From Luteolibacter ambystomatis (GTDB taxonomy: Bacteria > Verrucomicrobiota > Verrucomicrobiia > Verrucomicrobiales > Akkermansiaceae), in NCBI RefSeq assembly GCF_018137965.1, contig NZ_CP073100.1, forward strand, positions 3,359,754 through 3,423,753: a stretch of 64,000 nucleotides of DNA, written 5' to 3'. Both the position numbers and the translations under genes were made by a program. The notes beneath the pieces are model-generated. The model saw only the letters and a program-made list of their open reading frames with translations. It did no database searches and had not been told where the DNA came from. Below, one piece after another: positions 19,769 to 28,582 of this stretch. Numbering within the stretch: position 1 is the first letter of the stretch; each line of letters opens with the position of its first letter.

Positions 19769-19817
19769 ATTCCCTCAGTGACGACAATGGCGGCGCGGCA
19801 AGAGTCATTGAGGGAAT
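19769..19817. promoter_or_regulatory. Long inverted repeat in a divergent intergenic region
   Basis: A 14-base arm at 19769-19782 (ATTCCCTCAGTGAC) is matched at 13 of 14 positions by its reverse complement at 19804-19817, across a 21-base spacer. It lies between the start of the 2255-residue protein gene (19723, minus) and the HupE gene (19872, plus). It could be a paired binding site for a regulator of one or both genes. No function is proven. Confidence 0.4.
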
Positions 19818-19871
19818 CGCAACCGGCTTGCCCCATCTCCGTCACCCGGAAAAGCTGGACACGATTGTGAC

Positions 19872-20507
19872 GTGCAGTCCGTATCCCGAAAGGATCGCCA
19901 TGAACCCCGCCCATCCCTGCCCCGCCGCACAGCCGTTTCCACCGCCTTGCTGTTGCTGGCGCTCGCCTGCCCCGCCCATGCCCACGCCGCACATGGCGAG
20001 GCCGCGGGATTCACGACGGGCTTCGGCCACCCATGGTCCGGCTGGGACCACATCCTCGCCATGATCGCGGTGGGTCTGTGGGGCGCGCAACTGCGGAAAC
20101 CCGCCGTGTGGGTGCTGCCGGTGGCATTCCCTCTGGTGATGGCATTCGGCGGCTTTCTCGGTCTGATCGGCACTCCGCTGCCGGGAACGGAGATTGGCAT
20201 CGCGCTCTCCGCGATCCTGCTGGGCGCGGCGGTCGCCTTCGAGGCCCGCCCTCCGCTGTGGGTGGCCGCACTTCTGGTCGGCATCTTCGGACTCTTCCAT
20301 GGTCACGCCCACGGCACCGAACTGCCGGAAGGCCAGAACGGTCTTCTCTACAGCCTTGGCTTCGTGATCGCCACCGGCTGCCTCCACGGCGTGGGCATCA
20401 CCATCGGCCTGATCCACAAATGGAAGGGCGGCCAAATCGCCCTTCGTGCCTCCGGGGTCGCGATTGCCTTGGCCGGCTTCTGGTTCGCGAAGGAAGCGCT
20501 GGCATGA
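19872..20507 (+). CDS. HupE/UreJ family membrane protein
   Basis: This 211-residue protein has an N-terminal RR-containing export signal (LPRRTAVSTALLLLALACPA) and about six membrane helices. The HupE signature appears as GFGHPWSGWDHILAMIAVGLW, and a second His-rich helix reads LFHGHAHGTELPEG. The family is linked to Ni/Co uptake for hydrogenase or urease, but neither enzyme is encoded here. The start is the GTG at 19872; the ATG at 19900 is in another frame. It is coupled by ATGA to a second HupE-like gene. Confidence 0.83.
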   Translation: MQSVSRKDRHEPRPSLPRRTAVSTALLLLALACPAHAHAAHGEAAGFTTGFGHPWSGWDHILAMIAVGLWGAQLRKPAVWVLPVAFPLVMAFGGFLGLIGTPLPGTEIGIALSAILLGAAVAFEARPPLWVAALLVGIFGLFHGHAHGTELPEGQNGLLYSLGFVIATGCLHGVGITIGLIHKWKGGQIALRASGVAIALAGFWFAKEALA

Positions 20508-21253
20508 AGCGTCCTTCCCTGATCCCGGTCATCGCCGCCTCGTTGCTGGGAACAGGCGCGGCCAACGCGCACGTGATCACCACCGGCTTGGGACCGCTCT
20601 ATGACGGTGCGACCCATCTCGCTCTCTCGCCGGAAGACTGTGTGCCGCTGGTGGCGCTGGGCCTTTTCGCCGGCCTGCGCGGACCGGATGCGGCACGCCG
20701 CGCCTTTTTTGTCATCCCTGCGGCTTGGTTGGCGGGCGGCTGGCTGGGACTTTCGGGCGGCATGGCTCCGGCGTTCCCCATCGCTGCGGCATCATTCCTT
20801 GTACTCGGACTGCTGATTGCCACCGACTGCAAAATGAAGCCCGCCTGGGTGGCGGCGCTGGCCGGGCTCATCTCCGCCACCCACGCCTGGCTCGATGGTG
20901 TGGCGGTGCGTGCGGAAGGCGGCGAACACCTCGGCACCCTCGGTGGCGCGATCACCGCCACCGTGTTTTTTCTGCTTTCCGCCGGACTTGTGCTGGCACT
21001 GAAGCCCGGGTGGACCCGCATCGTGGTGCGCGTGCTCGGCAGTTGGATCGCCGCCACCGGCCTGCTCATGGCCGGATGGTGGATCCACACGTCAAAGCCG
21101 AGGCCACCGAAACCGCCTCAGGGTGCGGCCAGAGCCTCGATTTTCTGGCGCGCTTCGGCAGCCTTGTCCGCCTGTCCGGCCTTGTCGGCAGCCGCAGCCA
21201 GCCCTTTCAGCGAGACAAGATCAGCCGGGAAAGCCCTGAGGGCACCCTCATAG
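20504..21253 (+). CDS. Second HupE/UreJ-like membrane protein, tail overlaps convergent gene
   Basis: The ATG at 20504 overlaps the upstream stop (ATGA, 20504-20507). The product is 249 residues: signal peptide (LIPVIAASLLGTGAANAHV), then about six hydrophobic helices. The metal motif is degenerate compared with its partner (DGATHLALSPEDCVPLVALG), with further His residues in ISATHAWLDGVAV. The membrane part ends near residue 205 (GLLMAGWWIHTSKP). The last roughly 45 residues are read antisense to the end of the TPR gene at 21118 and look like low-information sequence. The true stop may have been lost. Together the two genes probably form a metal-transport pair. Confidence 0.72.
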   Translation: MKRPSLIPVIAASLLGTGAANAHVITTGLGPLYDGATHLALSPEDCVPLVALGLFAGLRGPDAARRAFFVIPAAWLAGGWLGLSGGMAPAFPIAAASFLVLGLLIATDCKMKPAWVAALAGLISATHAWLDGVAVRAEGGEHLGTLGGAITATVFFLLSAGLVLALKPGWTRIVVRVLGSWIAATGLLMAGWWIHTSKPRPPKPPQGAARASIFWRASAALSACPALSAAAASPFSETRSAGKALRAPS

Positions 21254-22884
21254 GACTCGACCGCATCCGCCGCTTTCCCCGCTGCAAGCTGGCAGGCCCC
21301 GACATGGGAGGCCATCGGAGTCAACAGTGCGGGCGGCAGCATCATCGTGGCACGCGTCTGGCGGTCGGCGGCGGCGCGGAACCAGTTGTAGGCCGAGCCT
21401 TGGCCGGGCTTCGGCCCCGCCATCGCGATCCTGCCGCGCAACTCGGTGGCCAATACCTCCAAGGCCCGGAAGGAACGCGCCCACATCGAACGCTCACCGG
21501 AAAGGTGCGACACCTGCTGGACGCGGGCGAAGGCTTCGCCATGGTTGCTCAGCAGTTCCGCGACATCGGAGGCTTCCTTGATCTTGCCCTCATCGAGCAA
21601 CCGCAGGCCTTCGAGATCGAGGCGCAGCCCGTCGAGATACCACCGCGCCAGCGAACGGTCCACATAGACAGTGAAGTCGGCGGCGGACGGCAGCGAGGCC
21701 AATGCCTTGGCGGCATCCCCCTTTTCCCCGCGGCTCATCAACAAGCGCGCGGGCAGGGTCTTCGCCTCCCACAGCAGCATCCGTCCGCCACCCGAGGCGG
21801 CCCGCTCGACGGGCACCTTCTTGGCCGCGAGCGCGGTGGCCGCTGCCAGCGCGGTATCGAAATCCCCCTTGGAAGCAAGCGCCACGACCCGATAGCACTC
21901 CGCCACCACCCAGCCCGGGCAATCGAGCGCCGTGACCTTGTTGGCGGTCATCCATGCTTCGTAGAGGGCGGACGCACGTGCGAAAGCGGCGACGGCCTTC
22001 GTGTGATTGCCAGTACGCCATTCATAGTGGCCGAGCAGTTGGAAGTACGGCGGATAGTCCGGTGCCAGCTCGCACAGCTTCCGTGCCATCGGCAATGACG
22101 GTGTGAGATCGGGAGCTTCGGCGCGGATCGTGAGCAGCGCATTCAGCAGCACGGTGCTGTCCGGATAACGCGCGAGCAATCCCTCCAACAGCTTCTCCGA
22201 ACGCTCCTGATCGTCGGTGGGCTTGTCGAACTCATCGTAGCCACCGCGGCCGAAGAGGGCGGCGAACATCTTCGCCTGCACGTCGTTCGGAAACTTCTCT
22301 GAGAGCTTGCGGAAGGCATCCGCCGCGCTGGCCGGGCCTTCCTTGAAATACTGGATCACTCCGAAGGCATAGCCGCGCTCCAGTTCATTGCCCGCGCCCT
22401 CGTCCACCAGCGTCAGCAGGCGCTCCATCGCAGCATCGCGTTGCGCGGTCGTTTCCGGATTCGGAGCGATCATTGCGATCACCAGCCCCCAGTGGGCGAG
22501 CAGGCACTTCGGGTCGCGCTTGACGGCAGCGGCGAAGTGGCGGGTGGCTTCGAATTCCCAGCCGCCATGCAGGTGATCGAGCCCCTGGACCACGTGGGCC
22601 TGGGTCTCTTCGTCAATGGCCGTAACAGCCATCTTCAAGCCGCCCTGGAAAGTGTTGAGAGCGGGCTCGGGCAGCGCCGCCACGGACGCCGGGATCATGT
22701 CCTCGACGGTGGGGTCCTTGTGGGGCGCGGGTGGGGCTTCTTCCTTCGGCTTGGAGGGCTCTTTCGGCTCCTTCTTGTCCGCGGCCGCCGGTTTCGCGGG
22801 GGAGACCGGTTTGGCCGGAGCCGCTTTTTCAGCACCGACCGCGAGTGCCGGAACCAGCAGGAAAGTCGAAATCCAACGGATCAT
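21118..22884 (-). CDS. Exported TPR-repeat protein (588 aa)
   Basis: The start at 22884 begins a signal peptide (MIRWISTFLLVPALAVGAEK). A Pro/Lys/Ala/Glu-rich linker follows (about 20-60), then a long helical region with tetratricopeptide-type pairs. Examples are HGGWEFEATRHFAAAVKRDP, FQLLGHYEWRTGNHTKAVAAF and AADAVESYEGALRAFPADL. The product probably acts in the periplasm as a scaffold or protein-interaction platform. No enzyme motif is seen. Its 3' end overlaps 136 bp of the convergent HupE-like gene. It is divergent from proC. Confidence 0.8.
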   Translation of the reverse strand: MIRWISTFLLVPALAVGAEKAAPAKPVSPAKPAAADKKEPKEPSKPKEEAPPAPHKDPTVEDMIPASVAALPEPALNTFQGGLKMAVTAIDEETQAHVVQGLDHLHGGWEFEATRHFAAAVKRDPKCLLAHWGLVIAMIAPNPETTAQRDAAMERLLTLVDEGAGNELERGYAFGVIQYFKEGPASAADAFRKLSEKFPNDVQAKMFAALFGRGGYDEFDKPTDDQERSEKLLEGLLARYPDSTVLLNALLTIRAEAPDLTPSLPMARKLCELAPDYPPYFQLLGHYEWRTGNHTKAVAAFARASALYEAWMTANKVTALDCPGWVVAECYRVVALASKGDFDTALAAATALAAKKVPVERAASGGGRMLLWEAKTLPARLLMSRGEKGDAAKALASLPSAADFTVYVDRSLARWYLDGLRLDLEGLRLLDEGKIKEASDVAELLSNHGEAFARVQQVSHLSGERSMWARSFRALEVLATELRGRIAMAGPKPGQGSAYNWFRAAADRQTRATMMLPPALLTPMASHVGACQLAAGKAADAVESYEGALRAFPADLVSLKGLAAAADKAGQADKAAEARQKIEALAAP

Positions 22885-22968
22885 GCGCGGACGATGCCGC
22901 CCGCCGTGGTGCCGGTCCAACAAAATGACGCTGGAACGGGCGGCACGCACGCCGCTAGATTCCGCGCC

Positions 22969-23775
22969 ATGAAGCTCGGCGTCATCGGATGTGGCAAAAT
23001 GGGCACGGCCCTCGTGCAGGGAGCCGTGAAAGCGGGAGCGGTGACGGCGGAAGACATCCGCGGTTGCGACCCGGTGGCCGCGGCGCTGGAAGCCTTCACG
23101 GCAGCCACCGGCGCGCAGACCGCCGCGGATGCCGCCGAAATCGGCGCGACCTGCGATACCATCCTGCTGGCCACCAAACCCCACGACGTGGCCGCCGCCC
23201 TGAAGCTGGCCGCGAAAGGGGCTGACGGCCAGCCGCGGCTGGTGATTTCCATCGCCGCAGGCCTGACTCTCACCACCCTCCAGGACAGCGCTCCGGAAAA
23301 CTTCCGTATCATCCGCACCATGCCGAACACCCCGGCGATGGTCGGCCAGGGCGCCACCGCCTTCTGCCGTGGAGCGAATACCACGGCGGAGGATGCCGCG
23401 CTGGCGATGCAATTACTCAGTTCCGTGGGCCACACCATCGAGGTACCGGAACGACTCATCAATGCCGTCACCGGCGTCTCCGGCAGCGGGCCCGCCTACA
23501 TCTATCTCATCATCGAAGCCCTCGCCGATGGTGGCGTGAAAGCCGGACTCGGCCGCGCGGATGCCATCAAGCTGGCCGCCCAGACCGTGCTGGGAGCCGC
23601 CGCCATGGTCATGGAGACCGGCCTGCATCCCGCGGTTCTAAAAGACATGGTCACTTCGCCCGGCGGCACCACCATCGCCGCGCTGGCGGAAATGGAGAAC
23701 CACGGCGTGCGCGCCGCCATGATCGCTGCCGTGGACGCCGCCGTGCGCCGCGCGGACGAACTCGGTGGATCCTGA
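22969..23775 (+). CDS. proC: Pyrroline-5-carboxylate reductase
   Basis: This cytoplasmic enzyme performs the last step of proline synthesis, reducing pyrroline-5-carboxylate with NAD(P)H. The 268-residue product is full length. The N-terminal Rossmann fold starts MKLGVIGCGKMGTALVQGAV. Family motifs follow: RTMPNTPAMVGQG, the substrate loop NAVTGVSGSGPAYIY and the C-terminal MVTSPGGTTIAAL. The ATG at 22969 fits the family N-terminus; the longer open frame upstream is only the shadow of the TPR gene. It leads the plus-strand envelope-gene series, 64 bp before the BamD-like gene. Confidence 0.97.
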   Translation: MKLGVIGCGKMGTALVQGAVKAGAVTAEDIRGCDPVAAALEAFTAATGAQTAADAAEIGATCDTILLATKPHDVAAALKLAAKGADGQPRLVISIAAGLTLTTLQDSAPENFRIIRTMPNTPAMVGQGATAFCRGANTTAEDAALAMQLLSSVGHTIEVPERLINAVTGVSGSGPAYIYLIIEALADGGVKAGLGRADAIKLAAQTVLGAAAMVMETGLHPAVLKDMVTSPGGTTIAALAEMENHGVRAAMIAAVDAAVRRADELGGS

Positions 23776-23839
23776 CCCATCCAAGCTCCTGATAGGATTT
23801 CTCTTTCCCGCACTCATTCCCCGTTCCTATTCTCCCGCC

Positions 23840-24772
23840 ATGTCCCCGAGGTCATTGATCGCGCTCGCCGGCACCGCCGCCCTGCTTGTTTCCTGCGGTA
23901 ACAAAAACGAGGGGCCGCCGCTCGCCTCCCACGCGCCGAAGTCCAACAGCGAAAGCGAAGGGATCTACTGGCAGGCGAAGAAGGCGGATGACGCCGGTGA
24001 CCGGGAAAAAGCGATCAAGCTCTACGACGAAGCCGCCGACCGCTCCGTCTATGCCCAGAATTCCGCCCAGGCCCGTTTCCGCCAGGCTCAGCTCCTCGAA
24101 CAGAAGGGCGACCTGGTGAACGCCTTCAAGGCCTATCAACAGTTCGTGGTCGGCTATCAGGGCAGCGGCCTCTACACCAAGGCGCTCGAACGCCAGGTGG
24201 TCATCGCCGACTCCGCCGCCAACGGCGTGATCAAAACCAGTTTCCTCGGCCTGAAATCCGGCCTGTCCCGCGAAAAGGTCGTGGAGATGCTGGAGGAGGT
24301 CCGCAACAACGCACCCAAGTCCGCGGTCGCGGCCCACGCCCAGTTGAGCCTCGGCCAGCTTTACGAAAAGCAGAAGAAGGACAAGGAAGCCATCGAAGCC
24401 TACAAGAAGGTCGTCAGCGACTATCAGGACCGCTCCGAAGCCGCCGAAGCCCAGTTCCGCGTGGCACGGGTCTATATCAATCAGGCCGAGCGCGGAAACC
24501 AGAACCAGGCCACCATCAATCTCGCCCGCGAGGCGCTGCAGGACTACCTCAACCAGTATCCGAACCACCACCGCGCCGGTGAAGCCCGCCGTCTGATGGC
24601 GGATCTGGGTGGCCGCAGTGTGCAGCGCTCCTTCGACGTCGCGGAATTCTACCTCAAGACGAAGGAATACGAATCCGCGAAGGTTTACTACCGCGAGGTG
24701 GTCAAGCGTGCCGGTGGCAATCCCCTGGGCCAGAAGGCCAAGAGCCGCCTCGCCGAACTCGGCGAGCACTGA
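23840..24772 (+). CDS. BamD-like outer membrane assembly lipoprotein
   Basis: This 310-residue lipoprotein has a signal ending in a lipobox (TAALLVSCGNKN, Cys at about residue 20). It has five or more TPR units, e.g. GDREKAIKLYDEAADRSV, KGDLVNAFKAYQQFVVGYQG and QKKDKEAIEAYKKVVSDYQD. The YfiO/BamD-type spacing with repeated Y-x-x-Y and NQYPNHHRAGEAR supports a BAM accessory role. BamA lies 1.4 kb downstream on the same strand with LptE between, which strengthens the call. A general TPR lipoprotein (CpoB-like) is the alternative. Confidence 0.78.
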   Translation: MSPRSLIALAGTAALLVSCGNKNEGPPLASHAPKSNSESEGIYWQAKKADDAGDREKAIKLYDEAADRSVYAQNSAQARFRQAQLLEQKGDLVNAFKAYQQFVVGYQGSGLYTKALERQVVIADSAANGVIKTSFLGLKSGLSREKVVEMLEEVRNNAPKSAVAAHAQLSLGQLYEKQKKDKEAIEAYKKVVSDYQDRSEAAEAQFRVARVYINQAERGNQNQATINLAREALQDYLNQYPNHHRAGEARRLMADLGGRSVQRSFDVAEFYLKTKEYESAKVYYREVVKRAGGNPLGQKAKSRLAELGEH

Positions 24773-24817
24773 ACGCCCTGACCGCCTTTTCCTGAATCCC
24801 GGCCTCCCTTCCCGATC

Positions 24818-25324
24818 ATGATGCGTGCCCTCGCCGTTCTCGCCGCCGCCGCCCTCACCTCCTGCGCCGGCTACCAGCTCGGCGGGGTGAAGCCTGCCTC
24901 GCTCGCCCGGATCAAGACGATCCAGGTGCCGATGTTCAAAAACGACACCCAGCACCCGCGGGCCGAGGCGATCGCCACCTCCGCCGTCGCCAGCGCGCTG
25001 GCCCAGGACGGCACCTACAAGATCGCCACGCTGGACAAGGCCGATGCCATCCTCGAGGGCCGCATCCGCCGCATCGACTACATCCAGATCCGCGGCGAGC
25101 GCCTCGACACGCTGCGTCCGCTGGAACTCCAGACCACGGTCACCTTTGCCTGGAGCCTGAAGGACGCCAAGGACCCGTCCAAGGTACTCGCCACCGGCTC
25201 CGCCGTCGGCACCAGCCAGTTCTTCGTGGACGCGAATCTCCAGACCTCCCGCAACAACGCCCTGCCGGATGCCATGGAGCGCGCGGCGGACAGCCTGGTC
25301 TCCCGCATCGCCAACGGCTACTGA
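24818..25324 (+). CDS. lptE: LptE family LPS-assembly lipoprotein
   Basis: The 168-residue product has a short signal and lipobox (AAAALTSCAGYQLGG, acylated Cys at residue 16). The CAGYQLGG start and the following KTIQVPMFKNDTQHPRAEA are typical of LptE, which plugs the LptD barrel and helps place lipopolysaccharide in the outer membrane. Later parts match the fold: ADAILEGRIRRI and RNNALPDAMERAADSLVSRI. It follows the BamD-like gene by 45 bp and precedes rsmI by 9 bp, so one operon is likely. Two adjacent ATG codons (24818, 24821) are possible starts. Confidence 0.88.
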   Translation: MMRALAVLAAAALTSCAGYQLGGVKPASLARIKTIQVPMFKNDTQHPRAEAIATSAVASALAQDGTYKIATLDKADAILEGRIRRIDYIQIRGERLDTLRPLELQTTVTFAWSLKDAKDPSKVLATGSAVGTSQFFVDANLQTSRNNALPDAMERAADSLVSRIANGY

Positions 25325-25333
25325 GCCGCCCTG

Positions 25334-26056
25334 ATGGATTCCTCCGACAATGCTTCATCCCCCACCGCACAGCCTGCGGCGGGAGGACGCGTGATTTTCG
25401 TCCCAACCCCGATCGGGAACCGGGACGACCTCACGCTCCGCGCGCTGGAGGTCCTGAAAAACTGTGACCGGATCGCCTGCGAGGACACCCGCCACTCCGC
25501 CCCCCTGCTCCAGCACCACGGGATCGCCTTCAAGCCGCTGGTCTCGCTCCACGAGCACAATGAGATCCGCCGCATCCCGGAACTGATCGCCGCCGCCCAG
25601 GCCGGGGAAACCATCGCCGTGGTCACGGATGCGGGCATGCCCGGCGTCTCCGATCCCGGCTACCGTTTCGTCCACGCCTGCATCGAGGGCGGAGTACCCT
25701 TCGAGGTATTGCCCGGCCCTTCCGCCGTGCTCACCGCGCTGATCGGCTCCGGCATGCCTTGCCACGCCTTCCGGTTCGGCGGCTTCCTGCCGGTGAAGTC
25801 CGGCCGCCGCCGCCAGGCGCTGGAAGAGGCGCTGGCCTCGGGCGAGACCGCCATTTTCTTCGAATCCCCGCACCGTCTGACGGGCACGCTGGAGCTGCTG
25901 GCGTCCTTTTCCCCGGACGCCACCGTCTGCGTGGCCCGGGAGTTGACCAAGAAATTCGAGACCTACCACCGGGGCACCGCAGCCGAATTGTCGGCGCACT
26001 TTGCAAATCACCCGCCGAAGGGGGAAATCGTGTTCCTGCTCCACGCTCCCGCCTAA
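25334..26056 (+). CDS. rsmI: 16S rRNA (cytidine-1402 2'-O)-methyltransferase RsmI
   Basis: This SAM-dependent tetrapyrrole-methylase-fold enzyme methylates the ribose of C1402 in 16S rRNA. The 240-residue protein shows the family motifs FVPTPIGNRDDLTLRALEVL, RIACEDTRHSAPLL, AVVTDAGMPGVSDPGYR and VLPGPSAVLTALIGSGMP. The C-terminal FFESPHRLTGTLELL and ARELTKKFETYHRGT complete the fold. It is slightly shorter than the usual 280 residues, lacking the far C-terminal extension. The 9-bp spacing to lptE suggests co-transcription. Confidence 0.96.
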   Translation: MDSSDNASSPTAQPAAGGRVIFVPTPIGNRDDLTLRALEVLKNCDRIACEDTRHSAPLLQHHGIAFKPLVSLHEHNEIRRIPELIAAAQAGETIAVVTDAGMPGVSDPGYRFVHACIEGGVPFEVLPGPSAVLTALIGSGMPCHAFRFGGFLPVKSGRRRQALEEALASGETAIFFESPHRLTGTLELLASFSPDATVCVARELTKKFETYHRGTAAELSAHFANHPPKGEIVFLLHAPA

Positions 26057-26078
26057 CCGTTGGGGGAGCTATTGGACC

Positions 26079-26108
26079 TTGACGTTAGGGGCCGTCGCCG
26101 GGTCTTAT
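26079..26108 (+). promoter_or_regulatory. Candidate sigma-70 promoter for bamA
   Basis: A -35 box TTGACG (26079-26084) is separated by 18 bases from TCTTAT (26103-26108), a 4-of-6 match to the -10 consensus. It lies just after rsmI and about 20 bases before the bamA ATG. The short leader makes the call tentative. Confidence 0.35.
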
Positions 26109-26126
26109 GCGGCAACTCCCACAAGC

Positions 26127-28493
26127 ATGTCGTCTTCCCACAGTTCCGGTTTGCAACGCGCGGCCCGCTCCGCCCGCATGGTCCTGCCCCTGACCTTCGC
26201 GGCTGCGGCTCTCTCCACCACCGCCCTGCGCGCCCAGGACTTCGAGGGCAAGACCATCAGCGAAGTTTCCATCCGCTACGTCGGCCCGAAGACGGTCGAT
26301 GAAGCCCGCATCCGCAACTCGATGTCCTCCGCCGCCGGCCAGCAGTACCGCACGGAGAAAATCGACAGTGACATCAAGTCCCTCTATGGCTCCGGCCTCG
26401 TGGAAGACGTGCGCTTCCTCGCCGAACCGCAGGGCGACCGCGTGAAGCTCATCGCCGAGGTCCGCACCCGCTCCACCGTGAGCGGCGTCGGCTTCGTCGG
26501 CAACAGCACCTTCTCCGACGCGAAGCTCGCCAAGGAAACCAAGCTCAAGTCCGGCGGCATCCTCAGCGACGCCGCCATCGTGGAAGCCAAGCGCAATCTC
26601 GAGAAATACTACCAGGGCTACGGCTACCCGGACGTCGCGATCTCCTACCGCACCCAGCCGAGCGCCGGTGGCGCCGACCTGATCTTCGTCATCGACGAGG
26701 GCAGCAAGAACGAGATCCACAAGATCCGCTTCGAGGGCAACACCGCCTTCACCGACGCCGAGCTGCGCAAGAACATGAAGACCAAGCCGAAGGGTCTTCT
26801 CTCCTTCCTCACCAAGTCCGGCCGCTTCGAAACCGGCAAGCTCGACGAGGACGTCGAGTCCGTCCTCGATTTCTACCGCAGCCACGGCTACCTCCGCGTG
26901 AGCAGCCCCGGCCTGCGCCGCGATCCCGCCGGCAATGACAAGGTGGACATCGTCATCCCGATCGTCGAGGGCGACAAATACACCGTCGCGGGCGTGGGCT
27001 TCGGCCACATGAGCGTCTTCAAGCCCGAGGAACTCTACCCGGCGCTGACCCTCAACGGTGGTGACGCGTATTCCTCCAAGAAGATGCGCGCGGACATCAC
27101 CATGATCCGCAGCTACTACGGTTCCCGTGGTTACGCGGACGCCACCGTCGTCCCGGACATCAGCGACGCCGGTCCGAACCAGGTCAAGATCATCTACCGC
27201 ATCACCGAAGGCAGCCGCTTCCGCGTGGGTGACGTCCATATCGAGGGCAATACCAAGACCAAGGACAAGGTCATCCGCCGCGAAGTCCCACTCAAGCCGG
27301 GCCAGTGGTTCAACTCGGTGGACCTCGATGTCACCAAGTCCCGCCTCCAGAACCTCCAGTATTTCTCGGACGTGCAGGTGAACGGCAACTCCGGAAGCAA
27401 CGCCGGATACCGTGACGTGAACATCCTCGTGGAAGAGAAGAAGACCGGCTCCGTCGGCGTCGGCGTGGGCTTCAGCTCCATCGACAGCATCGTCGGCTTC
27501 ATCAACCTGGAGCAAACCAACTTCGACCTCTTCAACCCGTGGAGCTTCACCGGTGGCGGCCAGCGCTTCGGCATGAACCTGCGTCTTGGCAGCACCCGCA
27601 CCGACTTCAGCCTGTCGCTGGTCGAGCCGTGGTTCATGGACCGCCAGCTCTCCCTCGGCGGCGAGCTGTTCTACCGCGATTCGAACTACTTCAGCGACTT
27701 CTACGACCAGAAGAACGTGGGTGCCTCGATCTTCCTCCGCCGCCCGCTCGGCGAAAAGGGTGCGGTGAAGGTGGAATACAAGCTCGAGCAGGTCTCGGTC
27801 GATCTCGACCCGAGCGTGGCCGTGCTTTCCAACAAGTCCGTGCTCGCCGGCGGCCCGCCGTCCCAGTTCCTGCTGGATCAGGGCGACTTCATCCGCAGCG
27901 CGCTGACCGCCGAATATGTCTATGACAGCCGCGACAGCAACCTCCTCGCCCGCAGCGGTGAGAAGCTGAGCGCGAGCGTGACCCTCGCCGGCCTCGGCGG
28001 TGACGTGGACATCGTCTCCACCTCCTTCCAGGGCCAGAAATACTGGAACCTGTGGGGTGACAGCATCCTCTCGCTCAACGGCGAACTCGCCTTCGTGGAC
28101 GCCCTCAGCGGTCGCGTGCCGATCTTCGACCGCATGTTCCTCGGCGGTGGCCGCACCCTGCGCGGCTTCGAGTTCCGCGACGTGGGTCCGCGCGATGCCG
28201 CCACCGGCGAAGTCATCGGCGGCCGCTCCCTCGCCTACCTCGACACCGAATACACCATCCCGATCATCGAGAACGTCCGCGCCGCGGTGTTCTACGACAT
28301 GGGCTTCGTGAACTCCGGTTCGTGGGATCTCGACCCGAGCGACATCTACAGCGATGTGGGTATCGGTATCCGCCTCAAGCTCCCGATCAGCCCGCTGCCA
28401 CTCGCCCTCGACTACGCCATCCCTCTTCAGGTGCCGGACCAGAAGGCGGACAATGGCGGCCAGTTCAACTTCTCGCTCCAGTACCAGTACTAA
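26127..28493 (+). CDS. bamA: Outer membrane protein assembly factor BamA (Omp85)
   Basis: BamA inserts beta-barrel proteins into the outer membrane. The start at 26127 gives a 788-residue product, near the usual length, with a signal ending ALRAQ-D. Five POTRA domains span about residues 35-440, each with the pattern of IRFEGNTAFTDAELRKNMK or VHIEGNTKTKDKVIRREVPL. The C-terminal half is the Omp85 barrel (GVGVGFSSIDSIVGFINLEQ onward), with the lid-loop-like region MFLGGGRTLRGFEFRDVGPR. The chain ends in FSLQYQY, an aromatic barrel signal. A strong terminator follows. Confidence 0.97.
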   Translation: MSSSHSSGLQRAARSARMVLPLTFAAAALSTTALRAQDFEGKTISEVSIRYVGPKTVDEARIRNSMSSAAGQQYRTEKIDSDIKSLYGSGLVEDVRFLAEPQGDRVKLIAEVRTRSTVSGVGFVGNSTFSDAKLAKETKLKSGGILSDAAIVEAKRNLEKYYQGYGYPDVAISYRTQPSAGGADLIFVIDEGSKNEIHKIRFEGNTAFTDAELRKNMKTKPKGLLSFLTKSGRFETGKLDEDVESVLDFYRSHGYLRVSSPGLRRDPAGNDKVDIVIPIVEGDKYTVAGVGFGHMSVFKPEELYPALTLNGGDAYSSKKMRADITMIRSYYGSRGYADATVVPDISDAGPNQVKIIYRITEGSRFRVGDVHIEGNTKTKDKVIRREVPLKPGQWFNSVDLDVTKSRLQNLQYFSDVQVNGNSGSNAGYRDVNILVEEKKTGSVGVGVGFSSIDSIVGFINLEQTNFDLFNPWSFTGGGQRFGMNLRLGSTRTDFSLSLVEPWFMDRQLSLGGELFYRDSNYFSDFYDQKNVGASIFLRRPLGEKGAVKVEYKLEQVSVDLDPSVAVLSNKSVLAGGPPSQFLLDQGDFIRSALTAEYVYDSRDSNLLARSGEKLSASVTLAGLGGDVDIVSTSFQGQKYWNLWGDSILSLNGELAFVDALSGRVPIFDRMFLGGGRTLRGFEFRDVGPRDAATGEVIGGRSLAYLDTEYTIPIIENVRAAVFYDMGFVNSGSWDLDPSDIYSDVGIGIRLKLPISPLPLALDYAIPLQVPDQKADNGGQFNFSLQYQY

Positions 28494-28511
28494 GCCAAGG
28501 CAGGTTTTTCG

Positions 28512-28546
28512 AAAAGCCGGTTCCCTCTCGGGAACCGGCTTTTTTA
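28512..28546 (+). terminator. Rho-independent terminator after bamA
   Basis: A perfect stem of about 14 bp (28512-28525 with 28530-28543) closes on the loop TCTC and runs into a T-tract (28540-28545). It ends the lptE-rsmI-bamA series. Confidence 0.93.
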
Positions 28547-28582
28547 TTGGTCCGGGAGCGATGCGACGGTTTTCATCCCGCA

